Part shown: positions 30,368 through 37,341 of the stretch, in pieces | Numbering within the stretch: the stretch's first letter is position 1 | Layout: every line of letters starts with the position of its first letter | Assembly: GCA_900548705.1 (NCBI GenBank) | Contig: URLF01000015.1 | Span: 1 to 37,341 of the forward strand | Source: an uncultured Porphyromonadaceae bacterium | GTDB lineage: Bacteria > Bacteroidota > Bacteroidia > Bacteroidales > Muribaculaceae | DNA: 37,341 nt | Direction of reading: 5' to 3' | The notes under the pieces: model-generated | Databases searched by the model: none | What the model was told of the DNA's origin: nothing | The model's input: the letters and a program-made list of their open reading frames with translations, nothing else | Translations under genes and position numbers: made by a program

Positions 30368-31161
30368 CTACCGAAAAACTCAGATGCTGCGTCATCGATG
30401 ACGAACCTCTTGCAGGGAACCTCATCGGCAGTTATGCCGAACGTACTCCCGCGTTGTCTCTCGCCGGGGTGTTCACCTCCGCCCAGGAAGCATATCCGGT
30501 GATTGCTTCCGGAGAGATAGACCTGGTGTTTCTCGACATACAGATGCCTCAGCTGTCTGGAATGGAACTCGTTGGATTGCTCCCGCCATCGACGATGGTG
30601 GTGTTTGTCACCGCCTATGAGAATTACGCCATCGACGGCATAAAGGCCAACGCCGTGGACTACCTGCTGAAACCTGTGAGCTACGGGGAATTCTTAGGGG
30701 CAGTCAACCGCGCCATAGCCCGTCGGGGGGCAATGGCTGAAATCGCAGCCCCGCCTTCCCCGGAAACGGAGGAAGCGGCCAACGGCAAATTCGACCCTGA
30801 CACAGAGCATATCATCGTGAAGTCGGAATACCGTCACCGCCAGATACGCAAGTCTGACATACTTTTCATCGAGGGATTGAAAGATTATGTCAGGATATTC
30901 GTCGAGGGTGAACCGCGCTCGGTCATGACATTGCTGAGCATGAAGGCCCTCGAACACACCCTGCCATCGGGGAGCTTCATGCGCGTACACCGAAGCTTCA
31001 TCGTGAACCTGTCAAAGATCCATACCATCGAGCGCAACCGCATCATAATCACCGACAGGCTGACATCACCGGCCGCTTCCCACGAAATTCCTGTCGGAGA
31101 TTCCTACCGGCAGGCTCTCGGCACTTATGTGGCATCCCGGTCGGTAGGGCTGTCAGACTGA
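30364..31161 (+). CDS. LytTR-family response regulator
   Basis: 265 residues. The receiver domain has acidic residues IDDE at 11-14 and phospho-acceptor Asp58 in VFLDIQMP. A linker of about 25 residues precedes the LytTR DNA-binding domain (about 155-258), with ILFIEGLKDYVRIF and FMRVHRSFIVNLSKI. It is coupled to the kinase gene. The last 37 bases overlap the 3' end of the convergent AraC gene, and no terminator is visible there. Confidence 0.94.
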   Translation: MTTEKLRCCVIDDEPLAGNLIGSYAERTPALSLAGVFTSAQEAYPVIASGEIDLVFLDIQMPQLSGMELVGLLPPSTMVVFVTAYENYAIDGIKANAVDYLLKPVSYGEFLGAVNRAIARRGAMAEIAAPPSPETEEAANGKFDPDTEHIIVKSEYRHRQIRKSDILFIEGLKDYVRIFVEGEPRSVMTLLSMKALEHTLPSGSFMRVHRSFIVNLSKIHTIERNRIIITDRLTSPAASHEIPVGDSYRQALGTYVASRSVGLSD

Positions 31162-31979
31162 CTGCGGCGATATTGGAGGGGTGACATCCCCACCACCTTG
31201 CGGAATCTTCGGTTGAAATAAGGAATGTCGTTGAAGCCGCATGAATACGCTATCACCGATACCGGGGCGGTTTCAGAAAGCAACAGCCGACATACTCTTT
31301 CTATCCTCAGGCGGTTGAGGTATGAGACATATGTCTTCCCGGTGGCCTTCTTGAAAAAAGAGCAAAAGGCGGAACGGTTCATACCTACATACGCGGCGAC
31401 ATCGGAGATTGTTATGTCGCGTGACAGATTACAATCGGTGTAAATCCTCACACTGTCAAGCCTCCGGCTTACCCGGTCGGTAATTCCCTTCCTTCCCACC
31501 GTCGTGTCATTTCCGGGAGACATCAGCACCGAAACCAGCCGGAGCATCGACACCGAACGTTCGCGTTCAGTCTCCCCGCGCATCCCTTCCAGCAATGTGA
31601 CAATCCCGGTCCGACGGTCAGCATCAAAACTCATGGCATCGCATTTGGCCGACAGGGAGGATATTCCCCCCGCCAACCCGGGGAATGTCGCGGCGCAGCT
31701 GTCGAGAAACTGCTGGTTGAAACATACCGTGATATTGGCTATCTTCCCATCGGCATCCGCCGAATTATCACTGAAACACCAGCAATGCGGAATATCAGGG
31801 GGAATCAAAACCAAGTCGCCCGGCCCGAAGGAAGATTCCCGGTCACCGATAATCCTCTTGCCCGCACCCACCAAGACATATGACAATTCCCATTCCGGGT
31901 GGCTGTGGAGGCCAATCTGGTCTGACGGGTCTAGTCTGACATCATCATAACGATAAGCGGGGGGAATCTTCCTGGTCAT
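31125..31979 (-). CDS. AraC-family transcriptional regulator with cupin sensor
   Basis: 284 residues. An N-terminal cupin (about 10-105, with HSHPEWELSYVLVG and DLVLIPPDIPH) is the likely ligand-binding part; the C-terminal double helix-turn-helix runs from about 180 to 275 (DVAAYVGMNRSAFCSFFKK and the CGFNDIPYFNRRFRKVVGMSP signature). I start at the ATG at 31979 because the -7 box at 32007-32014 lies upstream of it and overlaps the ATG at 32009. It is divergent from the acyltransferase-VOC pair and may control it. Confidence 0.92.
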   Translation of the reverse strand: MTRKIPPAYRYDDVRLDPSDQIGLHSHPEWELSYVLVGAGKRIIGDRESSFGPGDLVLIPPDIPHCWCFSDNSADADGKIANITVCFNQQFLDSCAATFPGLAGGISSLSAKCDAMSFDADRRTGIVTLLEGMRGETERERSVSMLRLVSVLMSPGNDTTVGRKGITDRVSRRLDSVRIYTDCNLSRDITISDVAAYVGMNRSAFCSFFKKATGKTYVSYLNRLRIERVCRLLLSETAPVSVIAYSCGFNDIPYFNRRFRKVVGMSPLQYRRSQSDSPTDRDAT

Positions 31980-32006
31980 CTCCGGTATTATATAATTTCG
32001 CAGACA

Positions 32007-32014
32007 CAAATATA
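32007..32014 (-). promoter_or_regulatory. AraC gene promoter, -7 box
   Basis: TATATTTG on the minus strand, 27 bases upstream of the ATG; no TTTG at -33. Confidence 0.55.
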
Positions 32015-32062
32015 GGACAATTATTTGAAACTATAAAACAATACGCGTAATATCCTCCTCGC

Positions 32063-32070
32063 TAACTTTG
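32063..32070 (+). promoter_or_regulatory. Acyltransferase-VOC operon promoter, -7 box
   Basis: TAACTTTG followed by C, 44 bases upstream of the ATG; -33 is not consensus. The divergent AraC box lies only 48 bases away, so the regulator could act on both. Confidence 0.6.
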
Positions 32071-32114
32071 CACCCGCATTACAACCAATCACTGACCCTT
32101 AAAAACATCACATA

Positions 32115-33287
32115 ATGGCTACCGAGATAATACCTTTGTCATCCAAGCCCCGATTCGAGATACTTGACGGGCTGAGAGGAGTGGCGGCGATGATTGTTGT
32201 CGCGTTCCACCTGTTCGAGACATATTCCAAAGGCCCGTCTGACCAGATTCTAAACCACGGCTACCTCGCGGTGGACTTCTTTTTCGTGCTGTCTGGTTTC
32301 GTCATCGGCTACGCGTATGATGACCGATGGGGCAAAATGAATGTATGGGGATTTTTCAAACGCCGCCTGATACGTCTGCAACCGATGGTGATTCTTGGCA
32401 CACTCATAGGGGCGTTCTGGTTTTACTTCGGAGGAGCGCCCGGATTCGAGCTGGTGATGCAGACTCCATGGTGGAAGCTGCTTCTGATTGTCATACTCGG
32501 ATGTCTGATGTTCCCTACTCCCCCATCGATGGATATCAGGGGATGGCAGGAAATCAACTCGCTCAACGGAGCTGCCTGGTCGTTGATGTGGGAGTATGTG
32601 GCCAATATCCTTTATGCGCTGTTTGTAAGGCGTTTCAATGTGATAGTGCTTGCGGTGATGGTGACAGTGTCGGCATTCCTGACCATTGACTTGTGTCTTA
32701 ACCTCGACACATTCGGGCTGCTTGAGGTCAGGTCATACGCGAAATACACCGTAATCGGGGGATTCGGCCTAACTCCTGACCAGATTTATATCGGCATATG
32801 CCGTCTGCTTTACCCATTCTTCGGCGGTCTGCTGCTTTACCGTCTCGGCAAATGCCGCATAAAGCTCAACCGGGGAGGGATGACCTGGTGTTCGGTTGCG
32901 GTGGCGGCCACACTTGTCGTGCCTCATCTCGGAGGGATAGATCATGAATGGATAAACGGGCTTTATTGCGCGGTTACCATCCTGTTGATATATCCCGCAG
33001 TGGTCGCCGCAGGAGCGGGAAGTCCGCTGCGTGGCAGACGTACCACCGCGATATGCAAATTTCTGGGGATGATTTCATATCCACTCTATATCACCCACTA
33101 CCCGATGATATATGTGCAGATGAACTGGGCCGCCCGTCACGCCGATGCTCCGCTTTCGACACACATTTGGGTGGCCGTCAGCATCTTCATCGCCTCAATC
33201 GCGGTAGCCTACGCGAGTGTGAAAGTCTACGACATCCCTGTCAGGGCTTGGCTGTCTGAGCGGTTTCTCTATAAATCCAGGAAATGA
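32115..33287 (+). CDS. Acyltransferase family 3 membrane protein (OafA/YrhL type)
   Basis: 390 residues with about ten membrane helices. The family start is clear: RFEILDGLRGVAAMIVVAFHLFE with the conserved His, then GYLAVDFFFVLSGFVIGYAY. Such proteins O-acylate sugars of surface polysaccharides, peptidoglycan or small molecules, but the acceptor cannot be predicted. The gene is divergent from an AraC regulator and overlaps the following VOC gene by four bases (ATGA). Confidence 0.92.
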   Translation: MATEIIPLSSKPRFEILDGLRGVAAMIVVAFHLFETYSKGPSDQILNHGYLAVDFFFVLSGFVIGYAYDDRWGKMNVWGFFKRRLIRLQPMVILGTLIGAFWFYFGGAPGFELVMQTPWWKLLLIVILGCLMFPTPPSMDIRGWQEINSLNGAAWSLMWEYVANILYALFVRRFNVIVLAVMVTVSAFLTIDLCLNLDTFGLLEVRSYAKYTVIGGFGLTPDQIYIGICRLLYPFFGGLLLYRLGKCRIKLNRGGMTWCSVAVAATLVVPHLGGIDHEWINGLYCAVTILLIYPAVVAAGAGSPLRGRRTTAICKFLGMISYPLYITHYPMIYVQMNWAARHADAPLSTHIWVAVSIFIASIAVAYASVKVYDIPVRAWLSERFLYKSRK

Positions 33288-33676
33288 TGAGGATAGATCA
33301 TATCGCCCTGAATGTCTCCAACCTGGAAAAAGCGAAGGAGTTCTTTGTCAGGTGGTTCGGAGGCCGCTGCGGCAACCTGTACCATAATCCCAAGAGCGGC
33401 CTGCGGTCTTATTTCATATCTTTTGATGACGACACGAGGGTGGAACTCATGCATTGGCCAGATATGGGAATACAGGGGACTGACACACATCATGCAGGTT
33501 ACGCACATATGGCTTTCTCGGTGGGCGGTAAAGACGTAGTAGACGCTCTTACCCGCTCATTGGCGGAAGAGGGGAACGTCGTCATAAGCGGCCCTCGGAT
33601 AACCGGTGACGGCTATTATGAAAGCTGCATACAGATTTTCGACGGGATTATCATCGAACTGAAGGCAGAGAAATAA
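33284..33676 (+). CDS. VOC-superfamily (glyoxalase-like) protein
   Basis: 130 residues with two beta-alpha-beta-beta-beta modules. Candidate metal ligands are His6 (RIDHIALNV), Glu in RVELMHWP, His in AHMAFSVGG and the C-terminal Glu in IIIELKAEK. Substrates in this superfamily vary widely (methylglyoxal, aromatic diols, antibiotics), so no reaction is assigned. It is coupled to the acyltransferase gene and converges with miaA 25 bases away without a visible terminator. Confidence 0.88.
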   Translation: MMRIDHIALNVSNLEKAKEFFVRWFGGRCGNLYHNPKSGLRSYFISFDDDTRVELMHWPDMGIQGTDTHHAGYAHMAFSVGGKDVVDALTRSLAEEGNVVISGPRITGDGYYESCIQIFDGIIIELKAEK

Positions 33677-33701
33677 TCTGTTTGTATCGGGATGGGGGTG
33701 A

Positions 33702-34610
33702 CTATTGGGGAGCATCCAGCCGTCCCAATATCTGGGGCAAAAGGGGACGGGAGGGGTCAAGCCATATGACGGAGGGGTCACGGCGCAGCCAGGTCAGCTG
33801 CTTCTTGGCGTAGACGCGGGTGTTTTTCTGGATGCGGGCCACGGCGGTGGCCAAATCCCATTGGCCATCCAGATAGGCGAACAGCTCCTTGTAGCCCACG
33901 GTGTTGAGTGAATTCAGCTCGCGGTGGGGATAGACCCGGCGCACTTCCTCCAGCAATCCCTGGGACATCATCACCTCCACCCGGCGGTTGATTCGCGAGA
34001 ATAGCCCTTCACGCGGATGGTCGATGGCGAATTTCAGAATCCCGAATGGCCGGGATTTCTTTTCCCCGGTAAGCATCGAGGAGTATGGTCGGCCAGCTTC
34101 AAGGGATATCTCGAGGGCGTGGACAAGGCGTTTGTGGTTCTTCAGGTCAGGAGCATGGCGCAAGTAGGCCGGGTCGAGGCGTTCAAGCTCACGGATGACA
34201 GCGGGGAGCCCTCCGGCCTCATAGAGGGCATAGGCGCGGGCGCGGTTTTCATCGGAGACTGTCGGGAGGAGATCGATTCCGTCGCACACGGCATCGACAT
34301 ACATCATCGAACCGCCACATATGACGGCGTTCCCGCCACAGCGGCTGAATATATCGGGGAGCAGCCGCAGGACATCCTCTTCATACTGCGCGGCGGAGTA
34401 ATATTCATCGAGACCGAGGGTGGCGATGAAATGGTGAGGGACAGCGGCAAGTTCCTCGGGGGTGGGACGGGCGGTTCCTATCGAAAGGTCACGGAAAAGC
34501 TGACGCGAGTCAGCGGAAATTATTTCAGTTCCGATGGCTCGCGCCAGTTCTATGGCGAGTGTTGTCTTGCCGGAGGCGGTAGACCCGGTGACGACAATCA
34601 GGCGGTTCAC
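33702..34610 (-). CDS. miaA: tRNA dimethylallyltransferase
   Basis: 302 residues from a GTG at 34610. MiaA adds a dimethylallyl group to A37 of tRNAs reading U-starting codons. The P-loop GSTASGKT is at 9-16, ISADSRQLF near 31, and the C-terminal tRNA-binding segment with NTVGYKELFAYLDG and KNTRVYAKKQLTWLRRD is intact. The GTG overlaps the pepT stop in a GTGA arrangement, and the length then matches the family; the open frame upstream of it reads through pepT and is not homologous. Confidence 0.95.
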   Translation of the reverse strand: MNRLIVVTGSTASGKTTLAIELARAIGTEIISADSRQLFRDLSIGTARPTPEELAAVPHHFIATLGLDEYYSAAQYEEDVLRLLPDIFSRCGGNAVICGGSMMYVDAVCDGIDLLPTVSDENRARAYALYEAGGLPAVIRELERLDPAYLRHAPDLKNHKRLVHALEISLEAGRPYSSMLTGEKKSRPFGILKFAIDHPREGLFSRINRRVEVMMSQGLLEEVRRVYPHRELNSLNTVGYKELFAYLDGQWDLATAVARIQKNTRVYAKKQLTWLRRDPSVIWLDPSRPLLPQILGRLDAPQ

Positions 34611-35833
34611 GCTTTTTCGTTGACTATGCGGGCAATCTCGACAATCACGTCGCGGGCTTTCTCCATCGAGGGGATGGGGACAAACTCGAAACGGCCATGG
34701 AAATTGAGACCTCCGGCGAAGATGTTGGGGCAAGGAAGTTCTTTGAAGGAGAGCTGCGCACCGTCAGTGCCGCCACGGATAGGCTGAACTTTAGGTGTCA
34801 CTCCGGCGTCCTTCATAGCCTGCTCGGCAATCTCGATGATATGCATCACAGGCTCGATTTTCTCCCGCATGTTGTAATACTGGTCCTTGATTTCGATTGT
34901 GCAGCTGTCGGGGAACTCGTTGTTGGTCTTGCGGACAAGGTGTTCAAGTTCCTTCTTGCGGCGCTCGAAACGGTCGCGGTCGTGGTCGCGGATTATATAG
35001 GTGAGGGTGGTCTTCTCGACATCTCCCTCAATCTGGACGAGATGGTAGAATCCTTCGTAGCCTTCGGTATGCTCGGGAGTTTCCCAGCGGGGAAGCATAA
35101 GGATGAACTGGTTGGCCATACGGATGGAGTTGACCATCTTGTGTTTGGCGTAACCGGGATGGACGTTGCGGCCTTTGAAGGTGACTTTGGCGACAGCGGC
35201 GTTGAAGTTCTCATACTCCAATTCCCCGATTTCGCCACCGTCCATCGTGTAGGCCCAGTCGGCACTGAAACGCTCGACATCGAATTTGTGGGCACCCTGA
35301 CCGATTTCCTCGTCGGGATTGAAGGCCACGCGGATTTTGCCGTGTTTAATCTCGGGATGTTTCTGGAGATACACCACTGCCGAGATGATTTCGGCGATAC
35401 CGGCCTTGTCGTCCGCACCAAGGAGAGTCGTGCCATCGGTGACGATGAGGTTCTGGCCAAGGTAGTTGAGAAGTTCGGGGAACTGTGAGGGGGAGAGGAT
35501 GATGTGTTCCTCTTCGTTAAGGGTGATGTCACCGCCGTCATAAGACTCGACGATACGGGGTTTCACGTTGTGGCCCGACATATCGGGGGATGTGTCGAGA
35601 TGGGCGATGAAACCGATTGTCGGGACTCCGGCTTTGTCGGTGTTGGCCGGGAGTGTGGCCATCAGATAGCCGTTCTCGTCAAGGGAGATTTCTTCAAGGC
35701 CAAGTTCCCTCAGCTCTTTTTCAAGGACTTGAGCGAACTTGAATTGCCCCGGGGTGGAGGGGGTGAGATTGGTCAGTTCGTCACTCTGAGTGTCATATTT
35801 GACATATCTTAGAAAGCGGTCGGTAACGTTCAT
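34607..35833 (-). CDS. pepT: Peptidase T (tripeptidase, M20B)
   Basis: 408 residues from the ATG at 35833. PepT releases the N-terminal residue of tripeptides in the cytoplasm. Zinc-site residues are visible: the His and Asp in FIAHLDTSPD, Asp in LLGADDKAG, the Glu pair in NPDEEIGQGAH, and the C-terminal PIRGGTDGAQLS and NIFAGGLNFHG motifs. The promoter box lies about 70 bases upstream. miaA follows with a four-base overlap. Confidence 0.95.
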   Translation of the reverse strand: MNVTDRFLRYVKYDTQSDELTNLTPSTPGQFKFAQVLEKELRELGLEEISLDENGYLMATLPANTDKAGVPTIGFIAHLDTSPDMSGHNVKPRIVESYDGGDITLNEEEHIILSPSQFPELLNYLGQNLIVTDGTTLLGADDKAGIAEIISAVVYLQKHPEIKHGKIRVAFNPDEEIGQGAHKFDVERFSADWAYTMDGGEIGELEYENFNAAVAKVTFKGRNVHPGYAKHKMVNSIRMANQFILMLPRWETPEHTEGYEGFYHLVQIEGDVEKTTLTYIIRDHDRDRFERRKKELEHLVRKTNNEFPDSCTIEIKDQYYNMREKIEPVMHIIEIAEQAMKDAGVTPKVQPIRGGTDGAQLSFKELPCPNIFAGGLNFHGRFEFVPIPSMEKARDVIVEIARIVNEKA

Positions 35834-35903
35834 TTCCAAGGTGTTTAGGGGATAAGGTGGGTTGAACGGGGATAATCGGCGAGGATGCCGACCCTATTCC
35901 GCG

Positions 35904-35911
35904 CAAAGTTA
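35904..35911 (-). promoter_or_regulatory. pepT-miaA promoter, -7 box
   Basis: TAACTTTG followed by CG on the minus strand, 70 bases upstream of the pepT ATG; no clear -33 element. Confidence 0.65.
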
Positions 35912-36064
35912 CGACTTTTTTCTTCCCCTGTTAAAAAAATTGTGTTAAAAAGCTCTCCGGACGCAATATAACTTCACCATCATCGATCATAGCAAACGCA
36001 CAAGTTTATCAGGCATCCAGCGAACCAAAAACCGCCGGAGATGGTTTTACTCAAAAACTGAATT

Positions 36065-36157
36065 ATGAAGTCATTAATCAACAAGCTCAAAGAGCTGCTT
36101 GGAGGGGGCGAGGCACCCCGTCTGCAGCCGGTGCCGGTAAGGGTGCGTGCGAGATAA
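36065..36157 (+). CDS. Probable 30-residue small protein
   Basis: ATG at 36065 to TAA at 36157. The peptide starts with an amphipathic basic helix (MKSLINKLKELLGGG) and ends in a proline- and arginine-rich tail (QPVPVRVRAR). Codon use matches neighbouring genes. It is the only coding candidate between pepT and the DUF3109 gene, converging with the latter 19 bases away. A near-consensus TAACTTCA box at 35969-35976 could drive it. I have a vague memory of similar short proteins in Bacteroidales but cannot verify it; function unknown. Confidence 0.45.
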   Translation: MKSLINKLKELLGGGEAPRLQPVPVRVRAR

Positions 36158-36176
36158 TCCGCGAGGCCCAGCGGAG

Positions 36177-36764
36177 TTATTTGCCTGGATTCTGGCGAAG
36201 CCATTCCTCACAGGCCGCTTTCAGCTCGGTATACCATTCCTCGCCGAAACGTTCGGTAAGGGGGCCTTCGAGAAACTGATAGAGGCGGATGCCGAGGCGG
36301 CGTCCATTCTCAACCGCGTCGCGGCATATCGACCAGCGATGATAGTTGACGGCGGTGAAGGTCGGATACTCCTTTATCCTGACAGGATAGAGGGCACATG
36401 AGGCAGGCTTGCGCCAGGAGACGCGTCCCTCGCGGTAGGCCTTGTCGATGGCACAGAGGCACACGCCCCCTTTGGCAAAGGTACAGAACGCACAGTTGGC
36501 CCCGTCGAGCAGGGTGGTGACCATCTCCCCGTCTGTGTCGGGATAGGCCACTCCGTTCTCCTCGACTTCGGTCACGGCGCGGGGCAGCATGTCGGATTTG
36601 ACCTCGGGAAACACCTCCTCGAGTTTTCCGATTTCCTCAAGGGTGACGGGCGCACCGGCATCCCCCTCGATGCAGCATGCTCCGAGGCATTTGTCGAGGT
36701 CGCAACAGAAGTATTCCTCGGCAAGGTCGAGGGTCACAAGGGTGTCTTGGATTTCAAGCATCAT
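36177..36764 (-). CDS. DUF3109 family cysteine-rich protein
   Basis: 195 residues matching DUF3109, a Bacteroidetes-enriched family of unknown function. Cysteines are abundant and patterned: CCDLDKCLGACC at 20-31, Cys91 and Cys94 in CAFC, Cys102 and Cys104 in CLC, Cys123 and Cys147. This suggests a zinc or iron-sulphur site, which is inference. Start at ATG 36764; the next codon is also ATG. Its promoter lies about 51 bases upstream and overlaps the control region of the divergent dapA gene. Confidence 0.88.
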   Translation of the reverse strand: MMLEIQDTLVTLDLAEEYFCCDLDKCLGACCIEGDAGAPVTLEEIGKLEEVFPEVKSDMLPRAVTEVEENGVAYPDTDGEMVTTLLDGANCAFCTFAKGGVCLCAIDKAYREGRVSWRKPASCALYPVRIKEYPTFTAVNYHRWSICRDAVENGRRLGIRLYQFLEGPLTERFGEEWYTELKAACEEWLRQNPGK

Positions 36765-36814
36765 AGGAATATCGGAAGGAACAAAATTTGCGCGTAAGCG
36801 CGGTGAATTTTCCG

Positions 36815-36822
36815 CAAAGTTA
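36815..36822 (-). promoter_or_regulatory. DUF3109 gene promoter, -7 box
   Basis: TAACTTTG followed by CGG on the minus strand, 50 bases upstream of the ATG. Confidence 0.65.
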
Positions 36823-36844
36823 CGGAAAGTTGGGAAAAAAGCAT

Positions 36845-36852
36845 TACTTTTG
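36845..36852 (+). promoter_or_regulatory. dapA promoter, -7 box
   Basis: TACTTTTG followed by CG, 25 bases upstream of the dapA ATG. Its -33 region coincides with the -7 box of the divergent gene, so RNA polymerase can probably occupy only one at a time. Confidence 0.65.
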
Positions 36853-36877
36853 CGCCATTAAACACTCCCTGTCAAGT

Positions 36878-37341
36878 ATGTCAATAAGTTTGGATGGCCT
36901 CGGCATCGCCTTGGCAACCCCTTTCAAGGAAGATTTCTCGATTGATTACCAGTCGCTCGGCCGCCTGATTGATTACCAGGTGGAGAACGGTGCCGATTAC
37001 CTGGTGGTGCTTGGCACCACGGGGGAGGCGGTCACGCTTACCGACGAGGAACGTCACGACCTGGCTCGTTTCGTCGCAGGGCGTGTTGCGGGCCGTGTGC
37101 CCCTGGTTCTGGGCATGAGCGGCAATTCAACATATCATCTCACCGACACCATAGCCCGCACCGATTTCTCGGGATATGACGCGATTCTGTCTGTGGTGCC
37201 GTTCTACAACAAGCCTTCACAGGAGGGGATGCGTCTCCATTTCGAGGCGGTGGCCAAGGCCTCTCCCCTCCCGGTAGTGCTATATAATGTGCCGGGACGC
37301 ACCGGGGCCAATCTCGATGCCGCCACCACACTGCGGCTCCC
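36878..37341 (+). CDS. dapA: 4-hydroxy-tetrahydrodipicolinate synthase, 3' end cut off by the window
   Basis: First 154 codons of DapA, which condenses pyruvate with aspartate semialdehyde in the lysine and diaminopimelate pathway. The frame is open to the last base. Family motifs are in order: GIALATPFKEDFSIDY, the LGTTGEAVTLT loop with the conserved Thr-Thr, the VPFYNKPSQEG segment with the catalytic Tyr, and VVLYNVPGRTGANL. The Schiff-base Lys lies beyond the window. The ATG at 36878 follows a good promoter. Confidence 0.96.
   Translation, partial: MSISLDGLGIALATPFKEDFSIDYQSLGRLIDYQVENGADYLVVLGTTGEAVTLTDEERHDLARFVAGRVAGRVPLVLGMSGNSTYHLTDTIARTDFSGYDAILSVVPFYNKPSQEGMRLHFEAVAKASPLPVVLYNVPGRTGANLDAATTLRL

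Noticed and set aside
34611..34733. Longer MiaA reading frame
   Set aside because: The added 41 residues come from out-of-frame pepT sequence; the GTG at 34610 gives the normal MiaA length and start.
35980..36204. A 74-codon minus-strand frame between pepT and the DUF3109 gene
   Set aside because: It overlaps the end of the DUF3109 gene and the better small frame at 36065, and has no recognisable features.

Overview
This 37.3-kb window looks like chromosomal DNA of a gut Bacteroidales, probably Muribaculaceae. The order is well supported by a SusB-type GH97 enzyme, a SusR-like regulator, Bacteroidetes-style BamD and RpoZ, and about a dozen copies of the Bacteroidetes -7 box TAnnTTTG, several with a TTTG -33 element about 20 bases upstream. 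The family is inference. There is no phage, transposon, CRISPR array, rRNA or tRNA, and most of it is compact housekeeping sequence.

Layout. 1-1269 (+): the 3' part of an Xaa-Pro aminopeptidase, then a gamma-carbonic-anhydrase-like protein. 1290-3860 (-): an unknown protein, a FecCD permease and its ATPase, with no binding protein. 4001-4246 (+): a small membrane protein. 4353-5977 (-): rpsO, an omega-like RNA polymerase subunit and bamD. 5978-6620: a long non-coding gap holding what looks like a complete unannotated minus-strand transcription unit of about 235 nt. 6621-9298 (+): a PASTA protein with a tyrosine-rich cytoplasmic tail, an RluD-type pseudouridine synthase and a Gln/Tyr-rich membrane protein. 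9776-15268 (+): tilS, a class A penicillin-binding protein and a PurF-like protein whose glutaminase nucleophile is missing.

15414-21203 (-): response regulator, histidine kinase, PiT phosphate transporter with a PhoU-like tail, and a CNNM/CBS transporter; a PhoBR-like phosphate module is the natural reading. 21352-29101 (-): folP, cdaA (c-di-AMP synthesis), an AMP-forming acyl-CoA ligase, a small HsdR_N-type nuclease-fold protein, a SusR-like membrane regulator and a SusB-like alpha-glucosidase. 29201-31161 (+): a LytS/LytTR two-component pair. 31125-33676: an AraC regulator divergent from an acyltransferase-VOC pair. 33702-36764 (-): miaA, pepT and a DUF3109 protein, with a likely 30-residue small gene at 36065 (+). 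36878 to the end (+): the 5' part of dapA.

The most interesting items are the unannotated transcription unit at 6180-6418, the PurF paralogue with a degenerate glutaminase site, promoters that place the start site on or beside the ATG (response regulator, folP), a dyad upstream of the SusB-like gene in activator position, and tightly nested terminators, promoters and stop codons. No clearly new multi-gene system is evident.
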